A stretch of 64,000 nt of DNA from Nocardioides silvaticus (GTDB lineage: Bacteria; Actinomycetota; Actinomycetes; Propionibacteriales; Nocardioidaceae): NCBI RefSeq assembly GCF_003160695.1, contig NZ_QGDD01000004.1, positions 310,001 through 374,000 of the forward strand. The letters are read 5' to 3'. The notes under the pieces were generated by a model. That model did not search any database, was not told the origin of the DNA, and saw only the letters and a program-made list of their open reading frames with translations. The translations under genes and the position numbers were made by a program. The stretch's first letter is position 1; each line of letters begins with the position of its first letter. Of the stretch, positions 18,597 through 27,254 are shown piece by piece.

Positions 18597-19190
18597 GCCG
18601 GCGACCGAAGCGACCGGTACAGCGCGCGGTGGGCGGCGGCGACGGACCGTCGCTGCCGTCGACGCTCCGCCACGGTGACCGCTGCGACCGGGCCGGCGTC
18701 GTACGCGTCGCGCGATCTCCTCCGCCGCCCCGGGGGTGAGCGTCAGCACGGCGTCGGCGTGCTCCATCAGCACCGCGAGCTGCGCGTCGTGCTGACCGCG
18801 CTCCGCGTGGTGCGGGTTGCGCAGGTCGTGTGCGGTGTAGACGAAGGCCCGGCCGCGGGCGTGCACCGTCTCGACCACCCGGCGGAGGTCCTCCGGGGCC
18901 CAGGCGTCGAACCCGAACTGCACGTGGAACACGTCGAAGTCGTGGTGCTCGATCCACGTCGGGTCGAGCATGACCGGCGGCCACCACCGTTCGGTGGCCG
19001 ACCGCTGCGGCGAGTCCGGATCGGGATCGTCCAGCCGGACGACGCCGTCCGGCTCCTCCGCGGCGATGTGACGCACGTAGACGTGACCTGCAGGCACGGA
19101 CGCGACGACGAGGTCGGCGCGCTCGGCGCGATCGGGATGGTCGGTGTCGGAGTGCTGGCGAGGGCCGAGGGTCTGCGCGACGTCGGTCAT
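18593..19190 (-). pseudogene. Broken glycosyltransferase, N-terminal half of a GT-B enzyme
   Basis: The first 160 residues read as a good GT-B N-domain (VVASVPAGHVYVRHI, FDVFHVQFGFDAWAPEDL, TAHDLRNPHHAERG, ADAVLTLTPGAAEEIARR). After IARR the frame degrades into Arg-rich nonsense. Shifting by one base at about 18707 restores a sensible tail (YDAGPVAAVTVAERRRQ, AAAHRALYRSLRSPA) whose TGA overlaps the next ATG, the overlap style of this cluster. The total, about 199 codons, lacks the whole donor-binding domain, so besides the one-base shift there appears to be an internal deletion. A sequencing error could explain the shift but not the missing domain. Confidence 0.6.
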
Positions 19191-19251
19191 GCCGGGGCTG
19201 GAGCTTCCGCGGGCGTCATTGGTGCGGAGTACCCCTCACGGAAGGCGTCAG

Positions 19252-19998
19252 TCACCTACCGCCGGCGACCCGCAGCGTCGTCCCGGTGACGTACGACGCC
19301 TCGCCGCTCATCAACCACGCGATCGCGTCGGCTACCTCGTCGGGCTCGCCGACCCGCCCGAGCGGGACGAGCGGGCCGACCCGGTCCCTCCGGTCCGGCT
19401 CGCCGGCGTCGGCGTGGATCGTGGTGTTGACGATGCCGGGGGCGACGCCGACGACGCGGATGCCGTCGCCGGCGACCTCCTGCGCGAGCCCGGTCGTGAG
19501 GGCGTCGACACCGGCCTTGGCGGCGGCGTACTGCACGTACTCGCCCGGCGCACCGAGGGTCGCGGCCCCGGAGCTGACGTTGACCAGCACGCCGCCCGAT
19601 CCGCCATAGGACCGACCCATCGCCCGGACGGCTGCTCGGGCCACCCAGACCGCCGCCGTGAGGTTGAGGTCGATCGTCCGCTGGACGACCTCGACCGGGG
19701 TCTCAGCGAGCGGGGCGATGTGCAGGGTGGCTCCGGCGTTGTTCACGACGCCGGTGAGCTGACCGACGTCGGCGGCCGCGGCGAACAGCTCGTCCACCCC
19801 GGCAGGACTCGTCAGGTCACAAGGGACGACTCGACAGGCGACGCCCAACGACTCGACGGAGGTGCGGGTGGCCTCGGCCGACGCGGTGTCCTGGTGGTAG
19901 CCCAGGACGAGGTCGTGGCCGTCGGCGGCGAGGCGGAGAGCGGTGGCCCGGCCGATGCCGCGGGTGCCACCGGTCACGAGCGTCAGGGCGCGTTCCAT
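19252..19998 (-). CDS. SDR-family oxidoreductase
   Basis: A 248-residue classical short-chain dehydrogenase. The cofactor motif TGGTRGIG is near residues 9-16, followed by NNAG, the catalytic serine in VNVSSGAA, and YVQYAAAKAG with the catalytic Tyr and Lys. It resembles glucose-1-dehydrogenase/FabG-type enzymes, and the C-terminus ends SYVTGTTLRVAGG as in that group. NADP preference is suggested by the basic TR after the glycines. Substrate unknown. It looks leaderless, with TAGATT 6 bp before the ATG. Confidence 0.88.
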   Translation of the reverse strand: MERALTLVTGGTRGIGRATALRLAADGHDLVLGYHQDTASAEATRTSVESLGVACRVVPCDLTSPAGVDELFAAAADVGQLTGVVNNAGATLHIAPLAETPVEVVQRTIDLNLTAAVWVARAAVRAMGRSYGGSGGVLVNVSSGAATLGAPGEYVQYAAAKAGVDALTTGLAQEVAGDGIRVVGVAPGIVNTTIHADAGEPDRRDRVGPLVPLGRVGEPDEVADAIAWLMSGEASYVTGTTLRVAGGR

Positions 19999-20004
19999 GC
20001 GCCC

Positions 20005-20010
20005 AATCTA
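20005..20010 (-). promoter_or_regulatory. Leaderless -10 (TAGATT) of the SDR gene
   Basis: TAGATT on the minus strand lies six bases before the ATG at 19998, the TANNNT-N6-ATG layout of leaderless actinobacterial transcripts. No ribosome site is present. Confidence 0.5.
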
Positions 20011-20023
20011 GGGAACGTCACCC

Positions 20024-20048
20024 GTTCAGCGGCGCCCCGTTCGGGTAC
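20024..20048 (+). promoter_or_regulatory. SigB/SigF-like promoter, GTTC-N15-GGGTAC
   Basis: GTTC at 20024 and GGGTAC at 20043-20048 resemble the GTTT-N14-17-GGGTAY consensus of actinobacterial general-stress sigma factors. Nine bases separate the GGGTAC from the ATG at 20058, so the transcript is probably leaderless. Confidence 0.5.
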
Positions 20049-20057
20049 CCCCGACCC

Positions 20058-21563
20058 ATGCCCTCCTTCTGGTACGACGACCCTGCCGCCCACGTGCCCC
20101 GGATCGACCCGGTGCCCGAACGCGCTGACGTCGTGGTGGTCGGCGCGGGCATCACCGGCCTGACCACCGCCCTCCTGCTGTCCCGGGCGGGCAAGCACGT
20201 CGTGGTGCTCGAGGCGCGCAGCGTGGGCGCCGGCACCACCGGGCACACGACCGGCAAGCTGTCGCTGCTCCAGGGCACCAAGCTCTCCCAGATGCTGCGC
20301 CACCAGTCCGAGCACGTCGCCCGCGCGTATGTCGAGGGCAACCTCGAGGGTCGCGACTGGCTCGCGCGCCTCTGCGAGGACCACGGCCGGCCCCTCGAGG
20401 TGCGGGACGCGGTGACGTTCGCGCTGAAGCCGCAGGAGCGCAGCACGGTCGAGGAGGAGCACCGCGCCTGCCAGCGGCTCGGCCTGCCCACCACCTTCGT
20501 CGACGACCCGGACCTCGGCGTGCCCAACCACGGGGCGGTCGTGCTCAAGGACCAGTACCAGCTCGACCCCGCCCCCGTGCTCGACCTGCTCCTCGACGAG
20601 TTCAGCCGCCACGGCGGCCTGCTGCGCGAGGGCAGCCGGGTCATCTCGGTCTCCGCCCTCGGCGGACCCACCGTCAAGACCGACGACGGCGTGACGATCA
20701 GCTGCGACGACGTCGTCATCGCGACCGGGACCCCGACCCTGGACCGCGGCCTCTACTTCGCCAAGGTCGAGCCGCAGCGCTCCTACGTGCTGATGTACCG
20801 CGGCACCGAGACCCCGGGTTCGATGCTGCTCTCGGCCGGCTCACCGTCGTTCTCCGTGCGCGACGTCACCGGCCCGGCGGGCGAGCGGCTGCTGATGGTC
20901 GGCGGCAACGGCCACGTCGTGGGTCGCGCCGCCTCCGAGCACGGGCACCTCGACGGCCTCCGCGCCTGGGCCGAGGAGCACTTCCCCGGCGGCACCGAGA
21001 CCCACGCCTGGTCGGCACAGGACTACAGCTCCCACGACGGCCTGCCGTACATCGGCCGCCTGCCCCGCGGGCTCGGCCACATCTACGTCGCGACCGGCTA
21101 CGACAAGTGGGGCCTGACCAACGGCACTGCGGCCGGCCTCCGGCTCGCCGGCGAGCTGCTGGGCGAGGCGCCCTCGTGGGCCACGCCGATCAGCCGCCGC
21201 ATCACCCGGCCGCGCGGCGCGATGTCGCTCGTCTCGACCAACCTCAAGGTCGGCCTGGCCCTGGCCAAGGGCATCACTCTGGCCGAGCTCCAGTCCGTCG
21301 ACGACACCCCGGCCGAGGGGCAGGGCTCGGTCGGGCGCGCCGGCGTGAACCCGCTGCCGGTCGGCACCTCGACCGTCGACGGCACCACCTGCAGCGTCGT
21401 CGGCATCTGCACCCACCTCGGCGGCGTGCTGGAGTGGAACGACGCCGAGCGCACCTGGGACTGCCCGCTGCACGGGTCCCGGTTCTCCCCTGAGGGCGAG
21501 GTCATCGAGGGCCCGGCGACCAAGCCGCTCAAGCGGGTCGGGCGCAAGGTCCCCACCGGGTAG
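20058..21563 (+). CDS. FAD-dependent oxidoreductase with C-terminal Rieske domain
   Basis: A 501-residue fusion. Residues about 23-380 form a DAO-type flavoprotein (VVVVGAGITGLTTALLLSRAG; later YIGRLPRGLGHIYVATGYDKWG). The last 80 residues hold a Rieske [2Fe-2S] domain with both ligand pairs, CTHLGG and CPLHGSRF. The IGR...ATGYDKWG plus Rieske layout is common in Actinobacteria and Bacilli and is thought to move electrons between the cluster and an unknown amine or aldehyde substrate. The promoter resembles a SigB/SigF site. The precise reaction is unknown. Confidence 0.87.
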   Translation: MPSFWYDDPAAHVPRIDPVPERADVVVVGAGITGLTTALLLSRAGKHVVVLEARSVGAGTTGHTTGKLSLLQGTKLSQMLRHQSEHVARAYVEGNLEGRDWLARLCEDHGRPLEVRDAVTFALKPQERSTVEEEHRACQRLGLPTTFVDDPDLGVPNHGAVVLKDQYQLDPAPVLDLLLDEFSRHGGLLREGSRVISVSALGGPTVKTDDGVTISCDDVVIATGTPTLDRGLYFAKVEPQRSYVLMYRGTETPGSMLLSAGSPSFSVRDVTGPAGERLLMVGGNGHVVGRAASEHGHLDGLRAWAEEHFPGGTETHAWSAQDYSSHDGLPYIGRLPRGLGHIYVATGYDKWGLTNGTAAGLRLAGELLGEAPSWATPISRRITRPRGAMSLVSTNLKVGLALAKGITLAELQSVDDTPAEGQGSVGRAGVNPLPVGTSTVDGTTCSVVGICTHLGGVLEWNDAERTWDCPLHGSRFSPEGEVIEGPATKPLKRVGRKVPTG

Positions 21564-21576
21564 GCCGGTGTGCGTC

Positions 21577-21582
21577 GGGTAC
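21577..21582 (+). promoter_or_regulatory. GGGTAC element before the alcohol dehydrogenase
   Basis: GGGTAC lies exactly nine bases before the ATG at 21592, the same spacing as at 20043 and four other genes of this window. No clear GTTT-like -35 is visible. No ribosome site is present, so a leaderless start is likely. Confidence 0.4.
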
Positions 21583-21591
21583 TACCCCGCC

Positions 21592-22773
21592 ATGCGAGCA
21601 GTCACCTGGCAAGGAGTCCGAGACATCCGGGTCGAGGAAGTGCCCGATCCCACCATCAAGGAGCCGACCGACGCGATCATCCGCGTCACCACGACGGGGC
21701 TGTGCGGGTCGGACCTCCACCTCTACGAGCCACTCGCGCCGTTCATGACGCCCGGCGACATCGTCGGCCACGAGCCGATGGGGATCGTCGAGGAGATCGG
21801 GTCGGAGGTCACCGCACTGAAGCCCGGCGATCGCGTGGTCGTGCCGTTCAACATCAGCTGCGGCGAGTGCTGGACCTGCAGCCGCGGCCTCCACAGCCAG
21901 TGCGAGACGACCCAGAACCACGAGTACGACACCGGCGCCAGCCTGCTCGGCTACAGCAAGCTGTACGGCCAGCAGCCGGGCGGCCAGGCGGAGTACCTGC
22001 GCGTGCAGTTCGCCAACTTCCTCCCGATCAAGGTGCCGGACGGCCCGCCCGACGACCGCTTCGTCTACCTGTCCGACGTGCTGCCCACGGCCTACCAGGC
22101 GGTGCGCTACGCCGACGTCCCCGACGACGGGACGCTCCTCGTCATGGGCGCCGGCCCGATCGGCGACATGGCGGCCCGGATCGCCATGCACGAGGGCCGG
22201 CGGGTCATCGTCGCCGACCGGGTGCCCGAACGGCTGACCCGCGTCGGCGCCCGCGGCGCCGACACCATCGACATCGACGCCGTCGACGACTTCGCGACCG
22301 AGGTGCGCGACCGCACCGGCGGCCGTGGCGCCGACTCGGTGATCGACGCGGTCGGCATGGAAGCCCACGGAAGCCCGGTGTCCGAGAAGATCATCAAGGC
22401 TGTCGGCCTGATGCCCGACGCCATCGCGGAGAAGATGATGTTGAAGATCGGCATCGACCGCCTGGCGGCACTGACCGGCGGCATCGAAGCCGTACGACGC
22501 GGCGGCACCGTCTCGATCTCGGGTGTCTACGGCGGACAGACCAGCCCGCTCCCGCTGATGCGGATGTTCGACAAGCAGCTGCAGATCCGCATGGGTCAGG
22601 CCAACGTGCGCCGCTGGTCCGACGAGATCCTGCCGTTGGTGACCGACGACAGCGACCCCCTCGGCACCGAGGACTTCGCGACCCATCGGCTCCCGTTGGA
22701 GGAGGCTCCCTCGGCGTACGCGAAGTTCCGCGCCAAGGAGGACGGCATGGTGAAGGTAGTCTTCACGCCGTGA
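21592..22773 (+). CDS. Zinc-dependent alcohol dehydrogenase, formaldehyde-dehydrogenase-like
   Basis: A 393-residue medium-chain dehydrogenase. LCGSDLHLYE carries the catalytic-zinc Cys, IVGHEPMGIVEEIG the zinc His and Glu, and CGECWTCSRGLHSQC the four structural-zinc cysteines. VMGAGPIGDMAARIA is the NAD site. The long insert with LLGYSKLYGQQPGGQAEYL resembles glutathione-independent formaldehyde dehydrogenases and related enzymes. An upstream in-frame ATG at 21568 would destroy the promoter spacing, so 21592 is used. Its end overlaps the next gene as GTGA. Confidence 0.88.
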   Translation: MRAVTWQGVRDIRVEEVPDPTIKEPTDAIIRVTTTGLCGSDLHLYEPLAPFMTPGDIVGHEPMGIVEEIGSEVTALKPGDRVVVPFNISCGECWTCSRGLHSQCETTQNHEYDTGASLLGYSKLYGQQPGGQAEYLRVQFANFLPIKVPDGPPDDRFVYLSDVLPTAYQAVRYADVPDDGTLLVMGAGPIGDMAARIAMHEGRRVIVADRVPERLTRVGARGADTIDIDAVDDFATEVRDRTGGRGADSVIDAVGMEAHGSPVSEKIIKAVGLMPDAIAEKMMLKIGIDRLAALTGGIEAVRRGGTVSISGVYGGQTSPLPLMRMFDKQLQIRMGQANVRRWSDEILPLVTDDSDPLGTEDFATHRLPLEEAPSAYAKFRAKEDGMVKVVFTP

Positions 22774-24347
22774 CCTCCGCTGACGCCGTCGTCGTCGGAG
22801 GAGGGCCGAACGGGCTGGTCGCGGCCAACGCCCTCGCCGACGCCGGGTGGTCGGTCGTGCTGGTCGAGGCCAACGAGACGCTCGGCGGGGCGGTGCGGAC
22901 GGCGGAGGTGACCGCCCCCGGGTTCCGCAACGACCTGTTCAGCGCGTTCTACCCGCTGGCGGCGGCCTCGCCGGTCATCCAGGGACTCGACCTGCACCAG
23001 CACGGACTGGCGTGGACCCAGGCCCCGACGGTCCTGACCCACGTCTTCCCCGACGATCGCAGTGCCTCCCTCGAGCGCCGCGCGGTGGACACCGCCGCGG
23101 CACTCGAGGAGGAGGCGCCGGGCGACGGCGCCGCCTGGCTCGCGATGGTCGAGGAGTGGAGCCGGATCCGCGACCCGCTGCTCGACGCCCTCTTCACCCC
23201 GATCCCCCCGGTGCGCTCGACCGTCTCGCTCCTGCGCCGGCTCGGCACCAAGGGCGCCTTCGACTTCGCCCGGATGGCGGTGCTGCCCGTACGTCGGCTC
23301 GGCGAGGAGCTCTTCGACGGCGACGGCGCTCCCGCGCTGCTGACCGGCAACGCGATGCACTCCGACGTCGGCCCGGACGCCGCCGGCAGCGGCGTGTTCG
23401 GCTGGCTGCTGTGCATGCTCGGCCAGGACGTCGGGTTCCCGGTGCCGGTCGGCGGCGCGCAGCGGCTCGCCGACGCCCTGGCCGCACGGTTCCGGTCGAT
23501 CGGCGGCGAGATCCGCACCGGCGCCCGCGTCGTCGGCATCGACGTCCGCGGCGGCCGCGCCGCCGGCGTACGGCTCGCCGACGGCCGGCAGGTGAGCGCC
23601 CGACGGGCGGTGCTCGCCGACGTCGACGCGCCTGCCCTCTTCAACGAGCTCGTCGGCCGCCACCACCTGCCGACCCGGTTCACCGATGCCCTCGACCGGT
23701 TCCACTGGGACAACCCGACCCTCAAGCTCAACTGGGCGCTCTCCGGGCCGGTCCCCTGGACCGCGAAGGACGCCCAGCGCGCTGGCACCGTCCACCTCGG
23801 CGTCGACCTCGACGGCTTCGTCCACCACGCCGCCGACCTGTCCACCGGCCGGCTGCCGCACAGCCCGTTCGTGCTCTTCGGTCAGATGACCACCGCCGAC
23901 GCGTCCCGCTCCCCCGCCGGCACCGAGAGCGCGTGGGCCTACACCCACCTCTCCCGCGAGGTCGCCGACGACCCGGACGCGGTGACGACGCTCGTCGACC
24001 GGGTCCGGACGCTGCTGGAGGACCGGGCTCCGGGATTCTCCGACCTCGTCCTCGCCGAGCACGTGCAACGGCCCGACGACCTCGAGGCCGCCGACAGCAA
24101 TCTGGTCGGCGGCGCCATCAACGCCGGCACCTCCAACCTGCACCAGCAGCTGATCTTCCGGCCGGCGACTGGGATGGGCCGACCGGAGACCCCGATCGAG
24201 GGGCTCTACCTGGCCGGCGCCTCAGCCCACCCGGGCGGCGGCGTCCACGGCGCGTGCGGCTGGAACGCCGCCCGGTCCGCGCTCGGCGCCTCCGGCGCGA
24301 TCCGGCGCCGCCTGATGCGGACGACCTGGGGTCGGCTCGTCTACTAG
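22770..24347 (+). CDS. Phytoene-dehydrogenase-like FAD oxidoreductase
   Basis: A 525-residue flavoprotein of the CrtI/amine-oxidase superfamily. The FAD motif AVVVGGGPNGLVAANALADAG is at residues 5-25, and the C-terminus has GLYLAGASAHPGGGVHGACG, typical of the subgroup often annotated as NAD(P)/FAD-dependent oxidoreductase. There are no carotenoid genes nearby, so a true phytoene desaturase role is unlikely. GTGA overlap with the alcohol dehydrogenase implies co-expression. A paralogue lies at 29559-30986. Substrate unknown. Confidence 0.85.
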   Translation: MTSADAVVVGGGPNGLVAANALADAGWSVVLVEANETLGGAVRTAEVTAPGFRNDLFSAFYPLAAASPVIQGLDLHQHGLAWTQAPTVLTHVFPDDRSASLERRAVDTAAALEEEAPGDGAAWLAMVEEWSRIRDPLLDALFTPIPPVRSTVSLLRRLGTKGAFDFARMAVLPVRRLGEELFDGDGAPALLTGNAMHSDVGPDAAGSGVFGWLLCMLGQDVGFPVPVGGAQRLADALAARFRSIGGEIRTGARVVGIDVRGGRAAGVRLADGRQVSARRAVLADVDAPALFNELVGRHHLPTRFTDALDRFHWDNPTLKLNWALSGPVPWTAKDAQRAGTVHLGVDLDGFVHHAADLSTGRLPHSPFVLFGQMTTADASRSPAGTESAWAYTHLSREVADDPDAVTTLVDRVRTLLEDRAPGFSDLVLAEHVQRPDDLEAADSNLVGGAINAGTSNLHQQLIFRPATGMGRPETPIEGLYLAGASAHPGGGVHGACGWNAARSALGASGAIRRRLMRTTWGRLVY

Positions 24348-24787
24348 CGGTTCTCGGCCAGCAGCGCGAGCCGGCGCAGGGCCTCGCGGTTGCGCGGCGC
24401 GATCGTGAGCTGGCGCAGCGGCTTCGGCACCAGCATGCCCGGTCCCTCGATGGCGTCCTCGCGGATGTGCACGCGCGAGGCGGAGCCGATGCTCTCGATC
24501 TCGACGACGACCTCGGCCGCGCCGGCCGGCCACCCGCGCGCCTTCAGCCGGATCATCCGGCCCGGGTCGAGCTCGAGCACCTCGGTGCTGTCGTCGAGCA
24601 GCAGGGGCCAGTTGCCCACCGAGTGGTGCAGCTGGGCGCCGACCGCCGGCCAGTGGTCGTCGACGTCGCGCATCCGCGCGGCCCCGACCACCCACAGCGG
24701 GTAGAGCCAGCCGTCCGAGAGCACCTTCCAGACCGCCTCTGCCGAGGCGTCGACGTCGCGGCTGATCGTGATCGTCTCCCCCATCAT
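24344..24787 (-). CDS. SRPBCC family protein
   Basis: A 147-residue helix-grip protein (ITISRDVDASAEAVWKVLSD, then WLYPLWVVGAARMR). The stop TAG overlaps that of the convergent flavoprotein. The ATGATG start overlaps the SDR stop as ATGA, so the pair is co-translated. Ligand unknown; coupling to the SDR suggests a shared hydrophobic substrate, which is only inference. Confidence 0.78.
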   Translation of the reverse strand: MMGETITISRDVDASAEAVWKVLSDGWLYPLWVVGAARMRDVDDHWPAVGAQLHHSVGNWPLLLDDSTEVLELDPGRMIRLKARGWPAGAAEVVVEIESIGSASRVHIREDAIEGPGMLVPKPLRQLTIAPRNREALRRLALLAENR

Positions 24788-25668
24788 CGGCCGCTCTGCG
24801 CGGGCTCGGCCAGCGGCTCGAAGAGGTTGCCGGTGTGCTCCGGCGCCGGGGTGTCGTCGAGCGCGAACCGCTTCATCAGCGGCGCGGCGATCAGGTCGTA
24901 GACCGCCGGCAGCGCCCGGAAGCCGAAGGACATGAAGTGGTTGAGCGCGCCGACCGACCGCTGCTTGCGCGAGGAGTCGAGCATGGCCACGGTCGCCCGC
25001 GCCACCTTCTTCACGTCGTCGACCGGCGGCGGCGGCTTCCCCTGGACGCCCAGGTAGGTCGCAGCCTTGTCGTAGATGCTCGTGTCCACCCCGCCCGGGC
25101 CGACGAGGCTGATCCGGTGGCCCTGGTAGCCCTGCTCGGCCTGCAGGCTGCGCGCCAGGCCGTGCACGGCCCACTTGCTGGAGACGTACGGCGACAGGAA
25201 CGGCGCGCTGATGCGCCCGACGATCGAGCCGACGAGGACCAGGTTGCCGCGAAGGCCGAGACCGTCGAAGTGCCGGATCGCTGCGCGGGCGACGTTCGCC
25301 GTACCCGCGACGTTGATGCTCTGCACCCGGTCGAAGACGTCGGACGAGATCTCCTCGAACCGGCCGTAGGCCGCGACCCCGGCCGCGTGCACGACGCTGT
25401 CGATCGGGCCGATCTCCTCGGCCGCCCGCTGGAACGCGGCGTCGATGGCGTCGGTGTCCGACACGTCCGCCGGTACCACGACCGTGCGCGGGCTCCCCGC
25501 GAGGAAGCACTCCTTCTCGACCTCCTCCAGCTCAGCCCGCCGGCGGGCCAGCAGCGCGACGGAGTCGCCGCGCCGCGCGAGCTGGAGCGCCACCTCCCGC
25601 CCGATGCCGCTGGAAGCGCCGGTGACCAGCACGGTCCGGCCGGTGTCGGAGTGGCTGCGCGAACTCAC
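24784..25668 (-). CDS. SDR-family oxidoreductase (long C-terminal tail)
   Basis: A 294-residue short-chain dehydrogenase: TGASSGIGREVALQLARRG, HAAGVAAYG, VGSIVGR with the catalytic Ser, and YVSSKWAVHG with the Tyr and Lys. About 50 residues follow the usual core (GALNHFMSFGFRALPAVYDL), as in the DltE/YqjQ-like group that reduces lipid-like or steroid substrates. The GTG at 25668 follows GAGGAGACGAC. Coupled to the SRPBCC gene. Confidence 0.87.
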   Translation of the reverse strand: MSSRSHSDTGRTVLVTGASSGIGREVALQLARRGDSVALLARRRAELEEVEKECFLAGSPRTVVVPADVSDTDAIDAAFQRAAEEIGPIDSVVHAAGVAAYGRFEEISSDVFDRVQSINVAGTANVARAAIRHFDGLGLRGNLVLVGSIVGRISAPFLSPYVSSKWAVHGLARSLQAEQGYQGHRISLVGPGGVDTSIYDKAATYLGVQGKPPPPVDDVKKVARATVAMLDSSRKQRSVGALNHFMSFGFRALPAVYDLIAAPLMKRFALDDTPAPEHTGNLFEPLAEPAQSGR

Positions 25669-25792
25669 GTCGTCTCCTCGGGAGTCGATCGATCTGGGGT
25701 GGCGGAGGCTCCGAACGAAGCGGAACGTGGGGCTACTACCCGATCCGGCGGCGTCCACCCGCCTCCTGCCGCTGCATGGAGCCGGGAGGTGC

Positions 25793-25798
25793 GGGTAC
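25793..25798 (+). promoter_or_regulatory. GGGTAC element before the flavodoxin-like reductase
   Basis: GGGTAC lies nine bases before the GTG at 25808, again with no ribosome site. The upstream -35 is not recognisable. Confidence 0.4.
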
Positions 25799-25807
25799 CA
25801 GCGCACA

Positions 25808-26419
25808 GTGAGCGATTCACCGACCGCCCTGGTCCTGTCCTGCACCCTCAAGAGGTCTCCTGACGAGTCGAGCTCGGTCCTCATCGGGCAGGAGTTCCTC
25901 GACGCGCTGGGCACTCACGGGGTGACCGGGGAGCTGGTGCGCGTGGTCGACCACGACGTCCGCTTCGGCGTGACCACCGACGAGGGGGATGGCGACGAGT
26001 GGCCGACGATCCGGGAGAAGGTGCTGGCGGCCGACATCCTCGTCATCGCCACCCCGATCTGGATGGGCCAGCCGTCGTCGGTCTGCAAGATGGTGATGGA
26101 GCGGCTCGACGCCGAGCTCAGCGAGACCGACGACGAGGGTCGGATGTCGACCTACAACAAGGTCGCCGCCGTTGCTGTCGTCGGCAACGAGGACGGCGCG
26201 CACCACACGACCGCGGAGGTGCTGCAGGGCCTCAACGACGTCGGCTTCAGCGTCGCGGCCAACGGCTCGACGTACTGGGTGGGCGAGGCCATGCAGGGCA
26301 CCGACTACCAGGACCTCGAGCAGAAGCCCGAGAAGACCACCAGCACCACCACGACCGCGGCGGCCAACACCGCCCATCTCGCCCGGCTGCTGCGCAGCCA
26401 GGGCTACCCGCCCGCCTGA
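25808..26419 (+). CDS. NADPH-dependent FMN reductase / flavodoxin-fold protein
   Basis: A 203-residue flavodoxin-like protein. VLSCTLKRSPDESSS is the phosphate-binding loop for FMN and VIATPIWMGQPSSVCKMVMERLD is the isoalloxazine side. The GNEDGAHHTTAEV segment is characteristic of the WrbA/NADPH:FMN reductase-like group in actinobacteria. A run of Thr codons (TTSTTTTAAANT) sits before the last helix. It may protect against quinones or provide reduced flavin. It is followed by the NAD synthetase with a 22-bp gap. Confidence 0.82.
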   Translation: MSDSPTALVLSCTLKRSPDESSSVLIGQEFLDALGTHGVTGELVRVVDHDVRFGVTTDEGDGDEWPTIREKVLAADILVIATPIWMGQPSSVCKMVMERLDAELSETDDEGRMSTYNKVAAVAVVGNEDGAHHTTAEVLQGLNDVGFSVAANGSTYWVGEAMQGTDYQDLEQKPEKTTSTTTTAAANTAHLARLLRSQGYPPA

Positions 26420-26441
26420 CCCGCCGGACCGGAGAGCCACC

Positions 26442-27251
26442 ATGACCATCGACCTCGACCTCCCCGTCAGCCAGCCCGCCATCCGCGCTGCGCTCGGCGT
26501 GCCCGACCTGTTCGTCGCGGCCACCGAGAAGGAGCGCCGGATCGCCTTCCTCGCCGACTACCTGGCCTCGAGCGGGGCGAGCGGCTACGTGCTCGGCATC
26601 AGCGGCGGCCTCGACTCCACCGTCGCGGGCCGGCTCGCGAGCATCGCCTGCCAGCGCGCCGGCGCGACCTTCACCGCCATGCGCCTCCCTTACGGCGTCC
26701 AGAAGGACCAGGCCGACGTCGACGACGCGATCGCGTTCATCGAGCCGACCGCGACGGTCACCGTCGACATCAAGCCCGCCGTCGACGCGATCCACGAGGC
26801 CACCACCGACCCCGACGTGCCGCCGAAGACCGCGGACTTCGTGAAGGGCAACATCAAGGCCCGCCAGCGGATGGTCGCGCAGTACGCCGTCGCCGGCCGG
26901 CTCGGCGCCCTCGTCGTCGGCACCGACCAGGCTGCCGAGGCGGTGATGGGCTTCTTCACCAAGTACGGCGACGGCGCGTTCGACGTCGCCCCCCTGCTCG
27001 GCCTCACCAAGTCCCGGGTGCGCGACATCGGGCGGCAGCTCGGGGCGCCGGCGCACCTGGTGGAGAAGGTGCCGACCGCCGACCTCGAGGACCTGCGTCC
27101 GGGCCTCCCCGACGAGGACGCCTACGGGGTGACCTACGAGGAGATCGACGCCTACCTCGTCGGCGAGAAGGTCAGCAGCCGCGCCCAGCAGGTCATCGAG
27201 GACGCCTACCGCCGTACTGCCCACAAACGCCAACTCCCCCCAGGACCCTGA
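26442..27251 (+). CDS. nadE: Ammonia-dependent NAD+ synthetase
   Basis: A 269-residue N-type ATP-pyrophosphatase of normal size for the ammonia-dependent NadE group. The PP-loop is SGGLDSTVAG, and GTDQAAEAVMGFFTKYGDGAFDVAPL is the NaAD and ATP site (about residues 166-190). It adenylates nicotinate-adenine dinucleotide and amidates it with free ammonia. The enzyme lacks the glutaminase domain present in the second NAD synthetase at 47768. The ATG follows GGAGAGCC. Three bases separate it from the NMN amidase gene, so NAD repair and synthesis are co-expressed. Confidence 0.93.
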   Translation: MTIDLDLPVSQPAIRAALGVPDLFVAATEKERRIAFLADYLASSGASGYVLGISGGLDSTVAGRLASIACQRAGATFTAMRLPYGVQKDQADVDDAIAFIEPTATVTVDIKPAVDAIHEATTDPDVPPKTADFVKGNIKARQRMVAQYAVAGRLGALVVGTDQAAEAVMGFFTKYGDGAFDVAPLLGLTKSRVRDIGRQLGAPAHLVEKVPTADLEDLRPGLPDEDAYGVTYEEIDAYLVGEKVSSRAQQVIEDAYRRTAHKRQLPPGP

Positions 27252-27254
27252 GCC

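Noticed and set aside
18593..19190. Programmed frameshift in the first glycosyltransferase
   Set aside because: There is no slippery heptamer or downstream structure, and the rejoined product still lacks the donor-binding domain, so decay is simpler.
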